Under the pieces are notes generated by a model that ran no database searches, was not told the DNA's origin, and worked only from the letters and a program-made list of their open reading frames with translations. From Isosphaera pallida ATCC 43644 (GTDB lineage Bacteria > Planctomycetota > Planctomycetia > Isosphaerales > Isosphaeraceae): a DNA stretch of 64,000 nt. The stretch's first letter is position 1. Every line of letters starts with the position of its first letter. The stretch covers positions 2,108,001-2,172,000 of the forward strand of contig NC_014962.1 of NCBI RefSeq assembly GCF_000186345.1. The letters are read 5' to 3'. Shown here piece after piece: positions 44,965-54,041 of the stretch. The position numbers were made by a program, and so were the translations under genes.

Positions 44965-46170
44965 TTAGACCAGGATGCCCGCCACGCACCCCGTGGCCAG
45001 GTTGGCGAGGGTGGCGGCCAACAAGGCTCGCGGACCCAAGCGGGCCAGATCGGCGCGACGGTCGGGAACCAAACTACCCACCACGCCGATTTGAATGCCG
45101 ATCGAACTGAGGTTGGCAAAGCCGCAAAGCGCGAAGGTGGCGATGGCGTCGGAGCGGGGGTCGAGGATCTCGCGGGCACGTTGCAAGGCTTCGTAGGCGA
45201 CGATCTCGTTGGTCACCAGACGCAAGCCCAGCAACCCACCGACCGAGCCAGCATCGTTCCAAGAGACGCCGAGCATCCAGGCCACCGGCGCGAAGCCTCG
45301 ACCTAGCAGCCATTCCAACGACAGCCCCACTTGGGCCAGACCAAGATTCACCAGAGCAATCAGGCTCAGAAACGCGATCAGCATCGAACCCAGCGCTAGG
45401 GCGATGGTGAGACCTTCACGGGTTCCTCGAGCGGCCGCATCGATGAGATTGGCATCGTGGCGGACTTCGGCGATCCGCACCACGCCGAGGGTCTCCGGAG
45501 TCTCGGTCTCGGGAATAAATAGCTTAGAAAAAAGGATCGAGGCGGGGATGGCCATGGTCGCGGCGGTCAAGACGTGTTCGGGTTTGGCTCCCGTTCCAAA
45601 GTAGGCCACCAGCACGGAACCAGCGACCGCTGCCATGCCCGAAGTCATCATGGTCATCAGTTCCGAACGGGTCAACTTGTCAAGATAAGGACGGATGGTG
45701 AGCGGCGACTCGGTTTGGCCCATCATGGCGGCGGCCACAGCGTTAAGCGATTCGGCCCCGGAGGTTCCCATCAGACGCGCCATGGCCCAGGCTATCCCGC
45801 GCACGATCAGGGGCATGATTCTCAGATGATACAGCACGGCGAACAGAGCCGCGACGAAGATCACCGTGGGCAGCACCTTGAAGGCGAAGATGAAGCCGAA
45901 GGTGTCCAAATCGTCGATCAACTTGGAGCCAAACAGGAACCGCGCCCCCACCTGCGCTTGGTCGAGGACGATGACGACCAACCGACTCACCCTTTCGACG
46001 GCCTCACGGCCGAAGGGGGTGGTTAGCACGACCAGACCAAGCCCCCAGTGCAGGCCGATTCCCCAACCCACAACCCGCCACGAAATCGCCCGGCGGTTGG
46101 TGGAGCAGAAGGCGGCGACCCCCAACAAGGCCACGTAACCGATCAACGCGCGGAGGGGATCCAGAGTCAT
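44965..46170 (-). CDS. Concentrative nucleoside transporter (NupC/CNT)
   Basis: 401 residues from ATG 46170, about 10 hydrophobic spans. CNT motifs are present: the GTSGAESLNAVAAAMMGQTESP region with the nucleoside and Na+ binding residues, LTRSELMTMMTSGMAAVAGS, and the C-terminal FALCGFANLSSIGIQIG. It imports nucleosides with a Na+ or proton gradient. The purine phosphorylase gene follows, forming a salvage pair. Confidence 0.94.
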   Translation of the reverse strand: MTLDPLRALIGYVALLGVAAFCSTNRRAISWRVVGWGIGLHWGLGLVVLTTPFGREAVERVSRLVVIVLDQAQVGARFLFGSKLIDDLDTFGFIFAFKVLPTVIFVAALFAVLYHLRIMPLIVRGIAWAMARLMGTSGAESLNAVAAAMMGQTESPLTIRPYLDKLTRSELMTMMTSGMAAVAGSVLVAYFGTGAKPEHVLTAATMAIPASILFSKLFIPETETPETLGVVRIAEVRHDANLIDAAARGTREGLTIALALGSMLIAFLSLIALVNLGLAQVGLSLEWLLGRGFAPVAWMLGVSWNDAGSVGGLLGLRLVTNEIVAYEALQRAREILDPRSDAIATFALCGFANLSSIGIQIGVVGSLVPDRRADLARLGPRALLAATLANLATGCVAGILV

Positions 46171-46316
46171 GCTGGGGGCTTTCGTCTCAAGAGGGGGTGT
46201 GAGGGGTGGGCAACAACGAGTCCCGAGCAAAACCGCTGGGCGTTGGGAGCGGGTGTCGTATGGTGTCCCACGGTTTCCTCCAGCGGCGGTTCGACTGAAG
46301 TTGCGTCTTCATCATT

Positions 46317-46916
46317 TTATGGATTGAGGAAACGTTGCACCACTGGCTGCAACAGCGGCCAAAAGAGCCGCAGGACCACGGCGACCACACCCAGAAATAA
46401 CACCATGCGGGCCACTAGCGCCATGGGACGGAAGGCGTCGTCAAGGCTGCGAAGTCCCTGGATCAGGTAGGACACATCCTCGTCGCGTCGGGCGACAATC
46501 TCATGGAATGAACGGGCGGCTCGCCCTAGGCGAAGTCCGACGATCCAGACGGCTGCTCCCAGGAGCGCGAGACCGGCGGGGATCTGCCAGTCGTTGAGGG
46601 TGGATGTTCGATAGAGTTCGCCGAACACCAGGAGACTCGCGGCGGCCAGCGCGACGACCGCGGCCATCTTGTGCAGCCAGGCGGCCCATCCGATGGAAGA
46701 GGAGAGGCCGTCGATGATGCGGTTCTCGTTTTCGTTGAACTCGTATTGACGAATCGAACGGACGATCCCAGCGAGTTGAGGTAGAGGCAGGTCCTCGGTT
46801 CGCGGAGGATCCACGCCCACGACAAACTCGGCCTTGCCCTGGTCGAGGGGGGCAGCCACGGTGTCATCCTCGCTGCTGGATGGTGGGGAGATGGAGGAAT
46901 CGGGGGCGTTGGACAT
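46317..46916 (-). CDS. Membrane protein of unknown function
   Basis: 199 residues from ATG 46916. The N-terminal 65 residues are soluble and acidic. Three hydrophobic segments follow: MAAVVALAAASLLVFGEL, AGLALLGAAVWIVGL and ALVARMVLFLGVVAVVLRL. No family is recognised. It lies upstream of the nucleoside transporter on the same strand, 146 bp away. Confidence 0.7.
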   Translation of the reverse strand: MSNAPDSSISPPSSSEDDTVAAPLDQGKAEFVVGVDPPRTEDLPLPQLAGIVRSIRQYEFNENENRIIDGLSSSIGWAAWLHKMAAVVALAAASLLVFGELYRTSTLNDWQIPAGLALLGAAVWIVGLRLGRAARSFHEIVARRDEDVSYLIQGLRSLDDAFRPMALVARMVLFLGVVAVVLRLFWPLLQPVVQRFLNP

Positions 46917-47104
46917 GGCGGGCGATTCCCTCTTGGGCGAGCGTTGGGGGTGCGAGTCGAGGCGAGAGATGAACAACCCCGACGAGATGGGAGCGAGAAG
47001 CGCTGAAGGGAACTCAATTGGGTCAAAGGATCATCACCGCGCGGGCCGAACCCTTCCCACAGCCCGCGATCTCCAACCGCCCATGCAACCTCCAAGGAAC
47101 CGTC

Positions 47105-48403
47105 TCAGGTGGTCGGACGTTGGTAACGGATCGCCCCCTCCACCAGAACGGTTTCGACCCGTCCAATCACCTCCCAACCGTGGAACGGACAGTTGCGGCT
47201 GCGGGACTGAAACGTGTTGACGTCGATGGTCCAAACCGTCTCCGGATCGAACAGGGTTACGTCGGCGTCAGCTCCGACCCCGAAGTGCCCTTTGTCGGTC
47301 AGATTGAGCAGGCGGGCCGGTTGTTCGGTCAGTTTGCCGAGCAGTTGCGGCCAGGTCAACCGCTCGGTCTTCACCAACGCCGTGGCCGAAACCGGCAACA
47401 GCGTCTCTAGACCAATCACCCCGAACGGGGCCACGTCGATCGCCTGCGACTTCTTCTCCTGGGAATGAGGCGCATGGTCGGTGGCCAACAGGTCAATCGT
47501 GCCGTCAATCAGACCCTCGATGACCGCCTCGACATCCTCGGCGGTCCGCAACGGTGGGTTCATCTTGTAAACCGTATCAAACGTGCGTAATTTTTCATCG
47601 GTCAAGGTGAAGTGATGCGGACAGGCTTCGGCGGTGACGCGCACCCCGCGGCGTTTGCCCTCGCGCACGAGTTCGACAGCGCGGGCCGTCGAGATGTGTT
47701 GGATGTGCAGGCGTCCGCCGGTGATCTCGGCCAGGCGGATGTCGCGGGCCACCATGATGTCCTCTGCAGCCGGGGGCATCCCGCGCAGACCGAGACGGGC
47801 CGACTCGAACCCTTCGTTCATGACCGCGCCTTCGGTCAATTCCATGACCTGACAGTGCTGCATGATCGCCAGATCGAAGAGATTGGCGTATTCCAACGCC
47901 CGACGCATCAGTTCGGCGCTCGAAACGGGCGAGCCGTCGTCGGTGAAGGCCACTGCGCCTCCTTCGACTAGGCGTCCCAGTTCGGCGAGTTCGCGGCCCT
48001 CGCGGCCCTTCGAGACCGCTCCGACCGGCAAGACGTGGGCGCGGGCGGCACGCCTGCCCTGCAAGACCACGAACTCGGCGGCTCCCTGCGAGTCGATGGG
48101 GGGGGTGGTGTTGGGCATCGCGGCGATCGTGGTTACGCCGCCGGCCAGAGCCGACGCTGCGCCGCTGGCGATCGTCTCGCTGGCCTCGTCCCCCGGCTCC
48201 CGCAAATGCACATGTACGTCGATCAAGCCGGGACAGACGATCAAGCCCGTTGCGTCAAGCTCCACATCGGCGCGCTCCGGGGCACCCGGGGGTCGCGGCC
48301 CGACGCCGAGAATCCGGCGGTCTTGAATCCAAAGGTCGTCGATCCGGTCCACCTGATGAGCTGGGTCGATGATTCGTCCGCCATGAATCCGAGTGAAGGT
48401 CAC
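47105..48403 (-). CDS. pyrC: Dihydroorotase, class I
   Basis: 432 residues from GTG 48403 with GGAGG eleven bases upstream. PyrC closes carbamoyl-aspartate to dihydroorotate. The metal site starts with DVHVHLREPGDE, GGVTTIAAMPNTTPP follows, and the catalytic Asp is in ATDHAPHSQEKK. Class I enzymes often form a complex with ATCase, and pyrB is directly upstream (63-bp gap), which fits. The metal-ligand histidines HIQHIST and CPHHFTL are intact. Confidence 0.96.
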   Translation of the reverse strand: MTFTRIHGGRIIDPAHQVDRIDDLWIQDRRILGVGPRPPGAPERADVELDATGLIVCPGLIDVHVHLREPGDEASETIASGAASALAGGVTTIAAMPNTTPPIDSQGAAEFVVLQGRRAARAHVLPVGAVSKGREGRELAELGRLVEGGAVAFTDDGSPVSSAELMRRALEYANLFDLAIMQHCQVMELTEGAVMNEGFESARLGLRGMPPAAEDIMVARDIRLAEITGGRLHIQHISTARAVELVREGKRRGVRVTAEACPHHFTLTDEKLRTFDTVYKMNPPLRTAEDVEAVIEGLIDGTIDLLATDHAPHSQEKKSQAIDVAPFGVIGLETLLPVSATALVKTERLTWPQLLGKLTEQPARLLNLTDKGHFGVGADADVTLFDPETVWTIDVNTFQSRSRNCPFHGWEVIGRVETVLVEGAIRYQRPTT

Positions 48404-48466
48404 GTCGGTCTGATCCTCCGTCTGGATGGTGCCGGTGAGGGAATAGACGGCCCGACCCGCCGGGGG

Positions 48467-49540
48467 TCATCCCAAGGAGACCGCCGGCGCGTCCGGGGAA
48501 GACGGTGAGCCACCGCCAACCTGGGCGGCCGGGGCGGTTTTGCCGCTGATGAGGTACAGGACCGCCATGCGAACCGCCAAACCGTGGGCAACTTGGTCGA
48601 GGATCGCCGATTGGGGACCATCGGCCACCTGGCTTTCCAGTTCGACGCCGCGATTGATCGGACCGGGAGCCAGAATGAGCAGGTCCGGCTTGGCCAGCGC
48701 CAGGCGGCGGCTGGTCATGCCGTAGAAGTGGGAGTACTCGGCCAATGAGGGGAATAACCCGCGCTGCTGACGCTCGAATTGAATCCGCAGGACGTTGATC
48801 ACGTCGCAGCGGGGCAAAACCCGGTCGAGATGATGATCAACCTCGCAGCCGAAACGCTCGAACCAGCGGGGGACCAGGCTGGGCGGACCACACAAAATGA
48901 CCTTGGCCCCCAACTTAAGCAGACCGTGGAGGTTGGAGCGGGCCACCCGCGAATGCAGAATGTCGCCCAGCAAACCGACCGTCAGACCCTCCAACCGCCC
49001 CTTGGCCTTGCGGATGGTCATCAGGTCGAGCAAGCCCTGAGTTGGATGTTCGTGCGCGCCATCGCCCGCGTTGATGATGGAAGCCTGACATGAGCGCGCC
49101 AACAAATGAGCCGCGCCGGGAGTCGGGTGCCGCACCACCAGAACGTCTGCCCCCATCGCCTCCAGGTTCCAAGCGGTGTCCAGCAGTGACTCTCCCTTGG
49201 AGAGGCTGGAGACCGAGGCGTTGAAATCCTGAACATCGGCGGATAGACGCTTGGCGGCGATCGAAAACGAGGTGCGGGTGCGGGTCGAGTTCTCGAAGAA
49301 CAGGTTGAACACCACTTTGCCCACTAATGCGGGCACCTTTTTCCGCGAGCGCTGGCCAACCTCAAGAAACGACTCGGCAGTGTCAAGGATCGCCAGAATG
49401 TCGTTGGCTCCCAACTCCTCCAAACTCAGAAGGTGTTTGCGGGTCCAAACCGGGGTCTCCCGGCGCTCACCCGTCAAGGGTGGGGAAGGTGACGACCCGC
49501 GGAGGGCGTCGGCGGTTTTGCCGAGGGTTCCCGGAAACAT
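48467..49540 (-). CDS. pyrB: Aspartate carbamoyltransferase catalytic chain
   Basis: 357 residues from ATG 49540; the frame runs upstream to 49774 without likeness. It carries FFENSTRTRTSFSIAAKRL for carbamoyl phosphate, GDGAHEHPTQGLLDLMTI, and LAPGPINRGVELES for aspartate. A 35-residue N-terminal extension is unusual and poorly conserved. No pyrI regulatory chain is present. It catalyses the first committed step of pyrimidine synthesis. Confidence 0.96.
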   Translation of the reverse strand: MFPGTLGKTADALRGSSPSPPLTGERRETPVWTRKHLLSLEELGANDILAILDTAESFLEVGQRSRKKVPALVGKVVFNLFFENSTRTRTSFSIAAKRLSADVQDFNASVSSLSKGESLLDTAWNLEAMGADVLVVRHPTPGAAHLLARSCQASIINAGDGAHEHPTQGLLDLMTIRKAKGRLEGLTVGLLGDILHSRVARSNLHGLLKLGAKVILCGPPSLVPRWFERFGCEVDHHLDRVLPRCDVINVLRIQFERQQRGLFPSLAEYSHFYGMTSRRLALAKPDLLILAPGPINRGVELESQVADGPQSAILDQVAHGLAVRMAVLYLISGKTAPAAQVGGGSPSSPDAPAVSLG

Positions 49541-49718
49541 GACGATCACTCCCTTGAGCCAAGCCAAGACACGAACCACACCCGACCAGACTCGCCAAGC
49601 CACCAACTCGGTCCGACCCGTGGCAAACCTCGGCGGCGACGGCGTGGAGCAGGCAACGGGTTGGCAAGTCGAACACTGAGAACGAAACGAGAAGAACCCA
49701 AAACCAGCCGGGTTACTC

Positions 49719-50423
<705 letters not shown>

Positions 50424-50521
50424 TCAGGATCCCCCCCAGTTCCTCAGCATGGCCTGGTCTGCCAACCATGAATTTTTGGCGAACGCTTGACCGATGGCCT
50501 ACAAGAAGAACGTCCGCTCGA

Positions 50522-50546
50522 TCGCGTTGACCCCCTGGCAACGCGA
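50522..50546 (+). promoter_or_regulatory. 8-bp inverted repeat before the fasciclin gene
   Basis: TCGCGTTG at 50522-50529 and CAACGCGA at 50539-50546 form a perfect stem with a 9-base loop, 40 bp before the ATG. It may be an operator or a 5' mRNA hairpin. Confidence 0.4.
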
Positions 50547-50586
50547 GCTTCATGTTCCGTGACCACTTTGAAAAGGCTCACGTCCA

Positions 50587-50997
50587 ATGGCTAACATTGT
50601 TGAAACCGCCGTCTCGGCAGGTTCGTTCAATACGCTGGTCGCCGCGGTCAAGGCCGCCGATCTGGTGGAAACCCTCTCGGGACCCGGCCCCTTCACGGTT
50701 TTCGCCCCCACCGATGAGGCTTTCGCCAAACTCCCGGCTGGTACGGTCGAAGAGTTGGTCAAGCCTGAGAATAAGGCCAAGCTGACTGCGATCCTGACCT
50801 ATCACGTCGTCAGTGGCAAGCATATGGCCTCCGACGTGGTAGGAATGACCGAAGTTCCCACTGTTCAGGGAGCCAAGGCCAAGATCAGCACCGAAGGCGG
50901 ACCCAAGATCGACTCAGCCAACATCGTCAAGACCGACATCGTGTGCGACAATGGCGTGATTCACGTCATCGACGCGGTCATCATGCCGCCTCAGTAA
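50587..50997 (+). CDS. Fasciclin (FAS1) domain protein
   Basis: 136 residues, a single FAS1 domain. It has the H1 box [17 protein letters not shown], the YHVVSGKH motif and the H2 box [13 protein letters not shown]. No signal peptide is present at this start ([14 protein letters not shown]), so it may be cytoplasmic; most FAS1 proteins are secreted adhesins. Function unknown beyond adhesion-type folds. Confidence 0.95.
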   Translation: MANIVETAVSAGSFNTLVAAVKAADLVETLSGPGPFTVFAPTDEAFAKLPAGTVEELVKPENKAKLTAILTYHVVSGKHMASDVVGMTEVPTVQGAKAKISTEGGPKIDSANIVKTDIVCDNGVIHVIDAVIMPPQ

Positions 50998-51048
50998 GCG
51001 AATTGGCACACCAACGGGGTCAACCATCTTCGCTCACTCACCCACTTG

Positions 51049-51096
51049 TTAGCGGTCACTGACCCCAATTGCTTAGCGGTCACTGACCCCAATTGC
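51049..51096. repeat. Perfect 24-bp tandem duplication
   Basis: Positions 51049-51072 and 51073-51096 are identical. The unit starts TTAGCGGTCACTGAC and ends CCCAATTGC. Two copies only, so not a CRISPR. Confidence 0.95.
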
Positions 51097-51112
51097 GATG
51101 ATGACATCCTTT

Positions 51113-51162
51113 CCCAATCATCCCCCAAGCGGCCATGCCGGACGTCTGGTGGGATGATTGGG
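51113..51162. terminator. 12-bp perfect inverted repeat, possible terminator
   Basis: CCCAATCATCCC (51113-51124) and GGGATGATTGGG (51151-51162) form a 12-bp stem with a 26-base loop. It is downstream of the fasciclin gene and follows the 24-bp tandem repeats. Only a weak T-rich stretch (TTATTGATTG) follows. Confidence 0.45.
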
Positions 51163-51455
51163 TTATTGATTGTCAGGGCGACGGCAAAGCGGGATCTTCC
51201 AAGACACAACGTATTTCTTCCTGTCATGGCGTCTGGCGTTGAGGGTCGCTCCTGTGGACTCTCAAACGATTCGGAGCTACCCTGGGAACGTCGCGCGGAA
51301 TGACTCCGACCAGAAAACCTTGGTAAGTCTCGACGGTGACTGTCGTCCGCTCGACCATCACGCTCCCCTCTTACACTCCACCAGATTGTCACTGGGGCCA
51401 CCTGCAGGGCCGAGGCGAGCGAGGATGCTATATCTTCGACACGCGAGGTTGGACG

Positions 51456-52661
51456 ATGCGCTGCGTTGCGACGCTGGTGGAAGGCGACCCATCAAGTCCC
51501 GAGACGATCTCGGATCGGATTCTCAAGGAGTGGGACTCGTTTCAAGGCGACTTGGCCTTCCTCGCCGCCACCCCACCTCTGACTGCGGCGCTCGGCGACC
51601 TGACCCGCCGCTTGCTGAATCGCGGCGTGGTGCGCAATGTCATTGGCGTCACCGCCGAATCAGTTGCCGGAGTGGCCCGCGAGGTCGAGGGCCTGCCCGC
51701 GTTGACCGCCTGGGCGATCCAGCTTCCCGAAGGCTCGCGGTGTGACACCTTTCGTCTGACGTCCTCGGAAGCTCCCTTGGGCGACTGGGTCGATTCCGTT
51801 CGAATTGACCCTGCGCCAGTGAGTCGCGTTTCGCTGACCGAAAAAGACAAGAACAAATTGGTGATTTTACTGGCCGACCCCTTCAGCTTCGCCGCCGACG
51901 AGTGGTTTTCTCGTTTAGAAGAGGAAAAGATTGGACTGAGGGTCATCGGCGGCATGGCCAGCGGAGCCAACCGCCCCGGAGGCAATCGCCTGGTGATCGA
52001 CGGCGCGGTGGTTCAGCAAGGAGCCGTCGGCGTGGCCCTTTCTGGTCCGTTCGTAGCAGAAACCGTCGTCAGCCAAGGATGCCGACCGATCGGACGCCAC
52101 TTTGTGGTTACCAAAGTTGATCGCAACATCCTCCACGAGCTGGGACGTCGTCCCGTCATCGAGGTGCTGCGTGAACAACTCGAAACCCTGTCCGACGCAG
52201 AAACCGCCAAGCTCCGCAACGGCGGTCTCCACATTGGCCGTGTCATTAATGAGTACCAAGAACGGTTTGAACGCGGCGACTTCTTGATTCGCAACGTCAT
52301 TGGTATCGCTGAGGAACAATCTCTGGCGATCTCCGACCTGCCTCGGGTCGGTCAAACGGTTCAATTCCAACTACGCGACGCCCAAACCGCCGACGAGGAT
52401 CTCACCGACCTTCTGGGACGCCCCGAATTGAAAGGAACCAAGGGCGCATTGATGTTCACCTGCAACGGTCGGGGAACTCGTCTGTTTGACCAACCACACC
52501 ACGACGCACAGGCCTTGGCCAACGCGGTTGGGCCGATTCCTGCGGCCGGTTTCTTTGCGATGGGCGAGTTCGGTCCAGTGGGCGGTCGGAACTTCATTCA
52601 CGGCTTCACCGCCAGTTTTGCCCTGTTCAAGTCTGCCCCCCACCCCGCTGGCGCAAGCTGA
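51456..52661 (+). CDS. FIST-domain sensory protein
   Basis: 401 residues from ATG 51456. The FIST N-terminal domain includes DLAFLAATPPLTAALGDL and VIGVTAESVAGVAREVEG. The C-terminal domain shows VIGGMASGANRPGGNRL and GCRPIGRHFVVTKVDRN, and ends in GALMFTCNGRGTRLF and GFFAMGEFGPVGGRNFIHGF, all typical of FIST/FIST_C. FIST domains sense small ligands (probably amino acids) and are usually tied to signalling proteins. Here it stands alone. Confidence 0.93.
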   Translation: MRCVATLVEGDPSSPETISDRILKEWDSFQGDLAFLAATPPLTAALGDLTRRLLNRGVVRNVIGVTAESVAGVAREVEGLPALTAWAIQLPEGSRCDTFRLTSSEAPLGDWVDSVRIDPAPVSRVSLTEKDKNKLVILLADPFSFAADEWFSRLEEEKIGLRVIGGMASGANRPGGNRLVIDGAVVQQGAVGVALSGPFVAETVVSQGCRPIGRHFVVTKVDRNILHELGRRPVIEVLREQLETLSDAETAKLRNGGLHIGRVINEYQERFERGDFLIRNVIGIAEEQSLAISDLPRVGQTVQFQLRDAQTADEDLTDLLGRPELKGTKGALMFTCNGRGTRLFDQPHHDAQALANAVGPIPAAGFFAMGEFGPVGGRNFIHGFTASFALFKSAPHPAGAS

Positions 52662-53034
52662 TCCACCCGCCCCGCCCCCTTGATGGTTTGGCGGAGTCCG
52701 TCGTTGGTTCTTGGACCGTGGAGTCAAATGGCGATGCGACGTGCCAAGTTGGAGGAATAACACGACTCGTTCTCGTCACAGGAGAGACTGACGAGGCAAG
52801 ACAACACCAACGGGATTCCTCGTTCCGCTGACGGCATCGTTGGAGGATTCCGAAACGTGGCGAAATTACCACGTTGAAAGGCGTGATTGGGCCGCTTATG
52901 CTCGACTTCAACCAGTTGTTTTGTCAACTTGAGCGGCCTGAATCTCACGCCTCCGGCTCGTTGAAGATTGAATACGCCCGCTCGATTGACTCCTTCCTTC
53001 TTTAACCGTGCCGGACGCCCACGAGTTAGCCGCC
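52662..53034. promoter_or_regulatory. Upstream region of the nuclease-ATPase operon, two inverted repeats
   Basis: 373 bp without a supported gene. CTCGTCA/TGACGAG (52772-52795, 10-base loop) and AACGTGG/CCACGTT (52854-52875, 8-base loop) are both perfect 7-bp inverted repeats. They lie 160-260 bp before the first gene of the operon and may be operators or hairpins. Open frames on the minus strand here are shadows. Confidence 0.45.
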
Positions 53035-54036
53035 ATGTCCGCCGACGATCGCTCCTTGTTGGATTCGGCTCCGGAACCAACCGGCACGTCCACGCAAGCT
53101 CCCGCGAAACCTTCCAACACGCGGCGACGTTCCGGCTCCAAACCATCTCCCGAGCAGCGAAAAGCAGCGCGGGACGCCCAGGCCGTCGAATTGGCAGAGC
53201 GTCTGATTGCCACGCTTCACTCGCACCGAAGCTCAGGCGGCAACGCCCAGCCAATGCGGGAGACCGACCTGGCTAAAGCCTGTTCCGTCGGCGTCAAACA
53301 AGCGGTGTATCGGGCCGCCATTCACACCAAGCAATTCACGTCTCAAGTCGCGTTGCTCAAGTTCCGAAAGCCGAGAGGCTCCAACCAACCCAGTCCCCCA
53401 ACGTGGGTGGCCTTCAAAGACGACCTGGCCAACCCAGATGTGGTCAAACGACTGGTGGCATCCGTGATCCAGGCGTTGCGGGTTCCCTCCAGGCAAATTT
53501 ACGCCCTGAATTCGCTCAATCTTCGTCCCGATTGTTCCAAAGAAGCCCGGGCGACGCTGTCCAAAACCCTCGCCCGGATCGCCGCCGAGTCCCCCTTAGA
53601 CCCGCCGCCAAAAATCGGCTTCCTCCGGAGCAACGCAACGGTTTACGCCTTTCTGCTGGAGGATGTGATCGGCGCAGTCAACGAGAAGACGACGTCGAAC
53701 GCCCCCCCTCCAGCCGTCCCCCAACCCTCTCCCCCACTTGCCTCCGCATCCCCTTCAATTTCGATCCCCACCGACTTCGCCGAGGCATTTCGCCAAGCGT
53801 TCACACGGTTGGATCGACGCAACGGAGGCACCAACTTTGTGCGATTGCTCGAATTGAGGCAAGCTCTGCCGCAATTCGATCGCGCGACGTTCGACGCGGG
53901 ATTAAACCAACTTCGACGCCAATGGGAATTCTCTTTAGAAGCCCATGAGGGTCTTCATGTACAGATCTCTCCTGAAGAGCGCGAATCCGGCATACCGGAA
54001 ATGGGGACGTTGTTGATTTACGTCTCCCGGAGATAA
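53035..54036 (+). CDS. Operon protein A: unknown protein, possible winged helix
   Basis: 333 residues from ATG 53035; GTG 53008 would add nine. The family is not recognised. Residues of about 1-50 are Ser/Pro/Arg-rich and likely disordered. The region about 55-220 is mainly helical with MRETDLAKACSVGVKQAVYR, a possible helix-turn-helix. A Pro-rich linker leads to the C-terminal module (FVRLLELRQALPQFDRATFD), which could be a winged helix. The basic character suggests DNA binding. It is 5 bp before the ATPase gene, so it is part of the same operon and could target the complex or regulate it. Confidence 0.75.
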   Translation: MSADDRSLLDSAPEPTGTSTQAPAKPSNTRRRSGSKPSPEQRKAARDAQAVELAERLIATLHSHRSSGGNAQPMRETDLAKACSVGVKQAVYRAAIHTKQFTSQVALLKFRKPRGSNQPSPPTWVAFKDDLANPDVVKRLVASVIQALRVPSRQIYALNSLNLRPDCSKEARATLSKTLARIAAESPLDPPPKIGFLRSNATVYAFLLEDVIGAVNEKTTSNAPPPAVPQPSPPLASASPSISIPTDFAEAFRQAFTRLDRRNGGTNFVRLLELRQALPQFDRATFDAGLNQLRRQWEFSLEAHEGLHVQISPEERESGIPEMGTLLIYVSRR

Positions 54037-54041
54037 ACCCA

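Larger units (their letters stand above)
50998..51455. other. Intergenic region with tandem repeat and hairpin
   Basis: 458 bp between the fasciclin stop and the FIST start. It holds a perfect 24-bp tandem duplication (51049-51096) and a 12-bp inverted repeat (51113-51162), listed separately. The FIST frame is open from 51336 but is not convincing before 51456. Confidence 0.5.

Noticed and set aside
51049-51096. Possible CRISPR or insertion-sequence end
   Set aside because: Two abutting copies with no spacer, no transposase and no target-site pattern.
52724-53254. Minus-strand 176-codon frame before the nuclease-ATPase operon
   Set aside because: It is antisense to the start of protein A and shows no domain or ribosome site.
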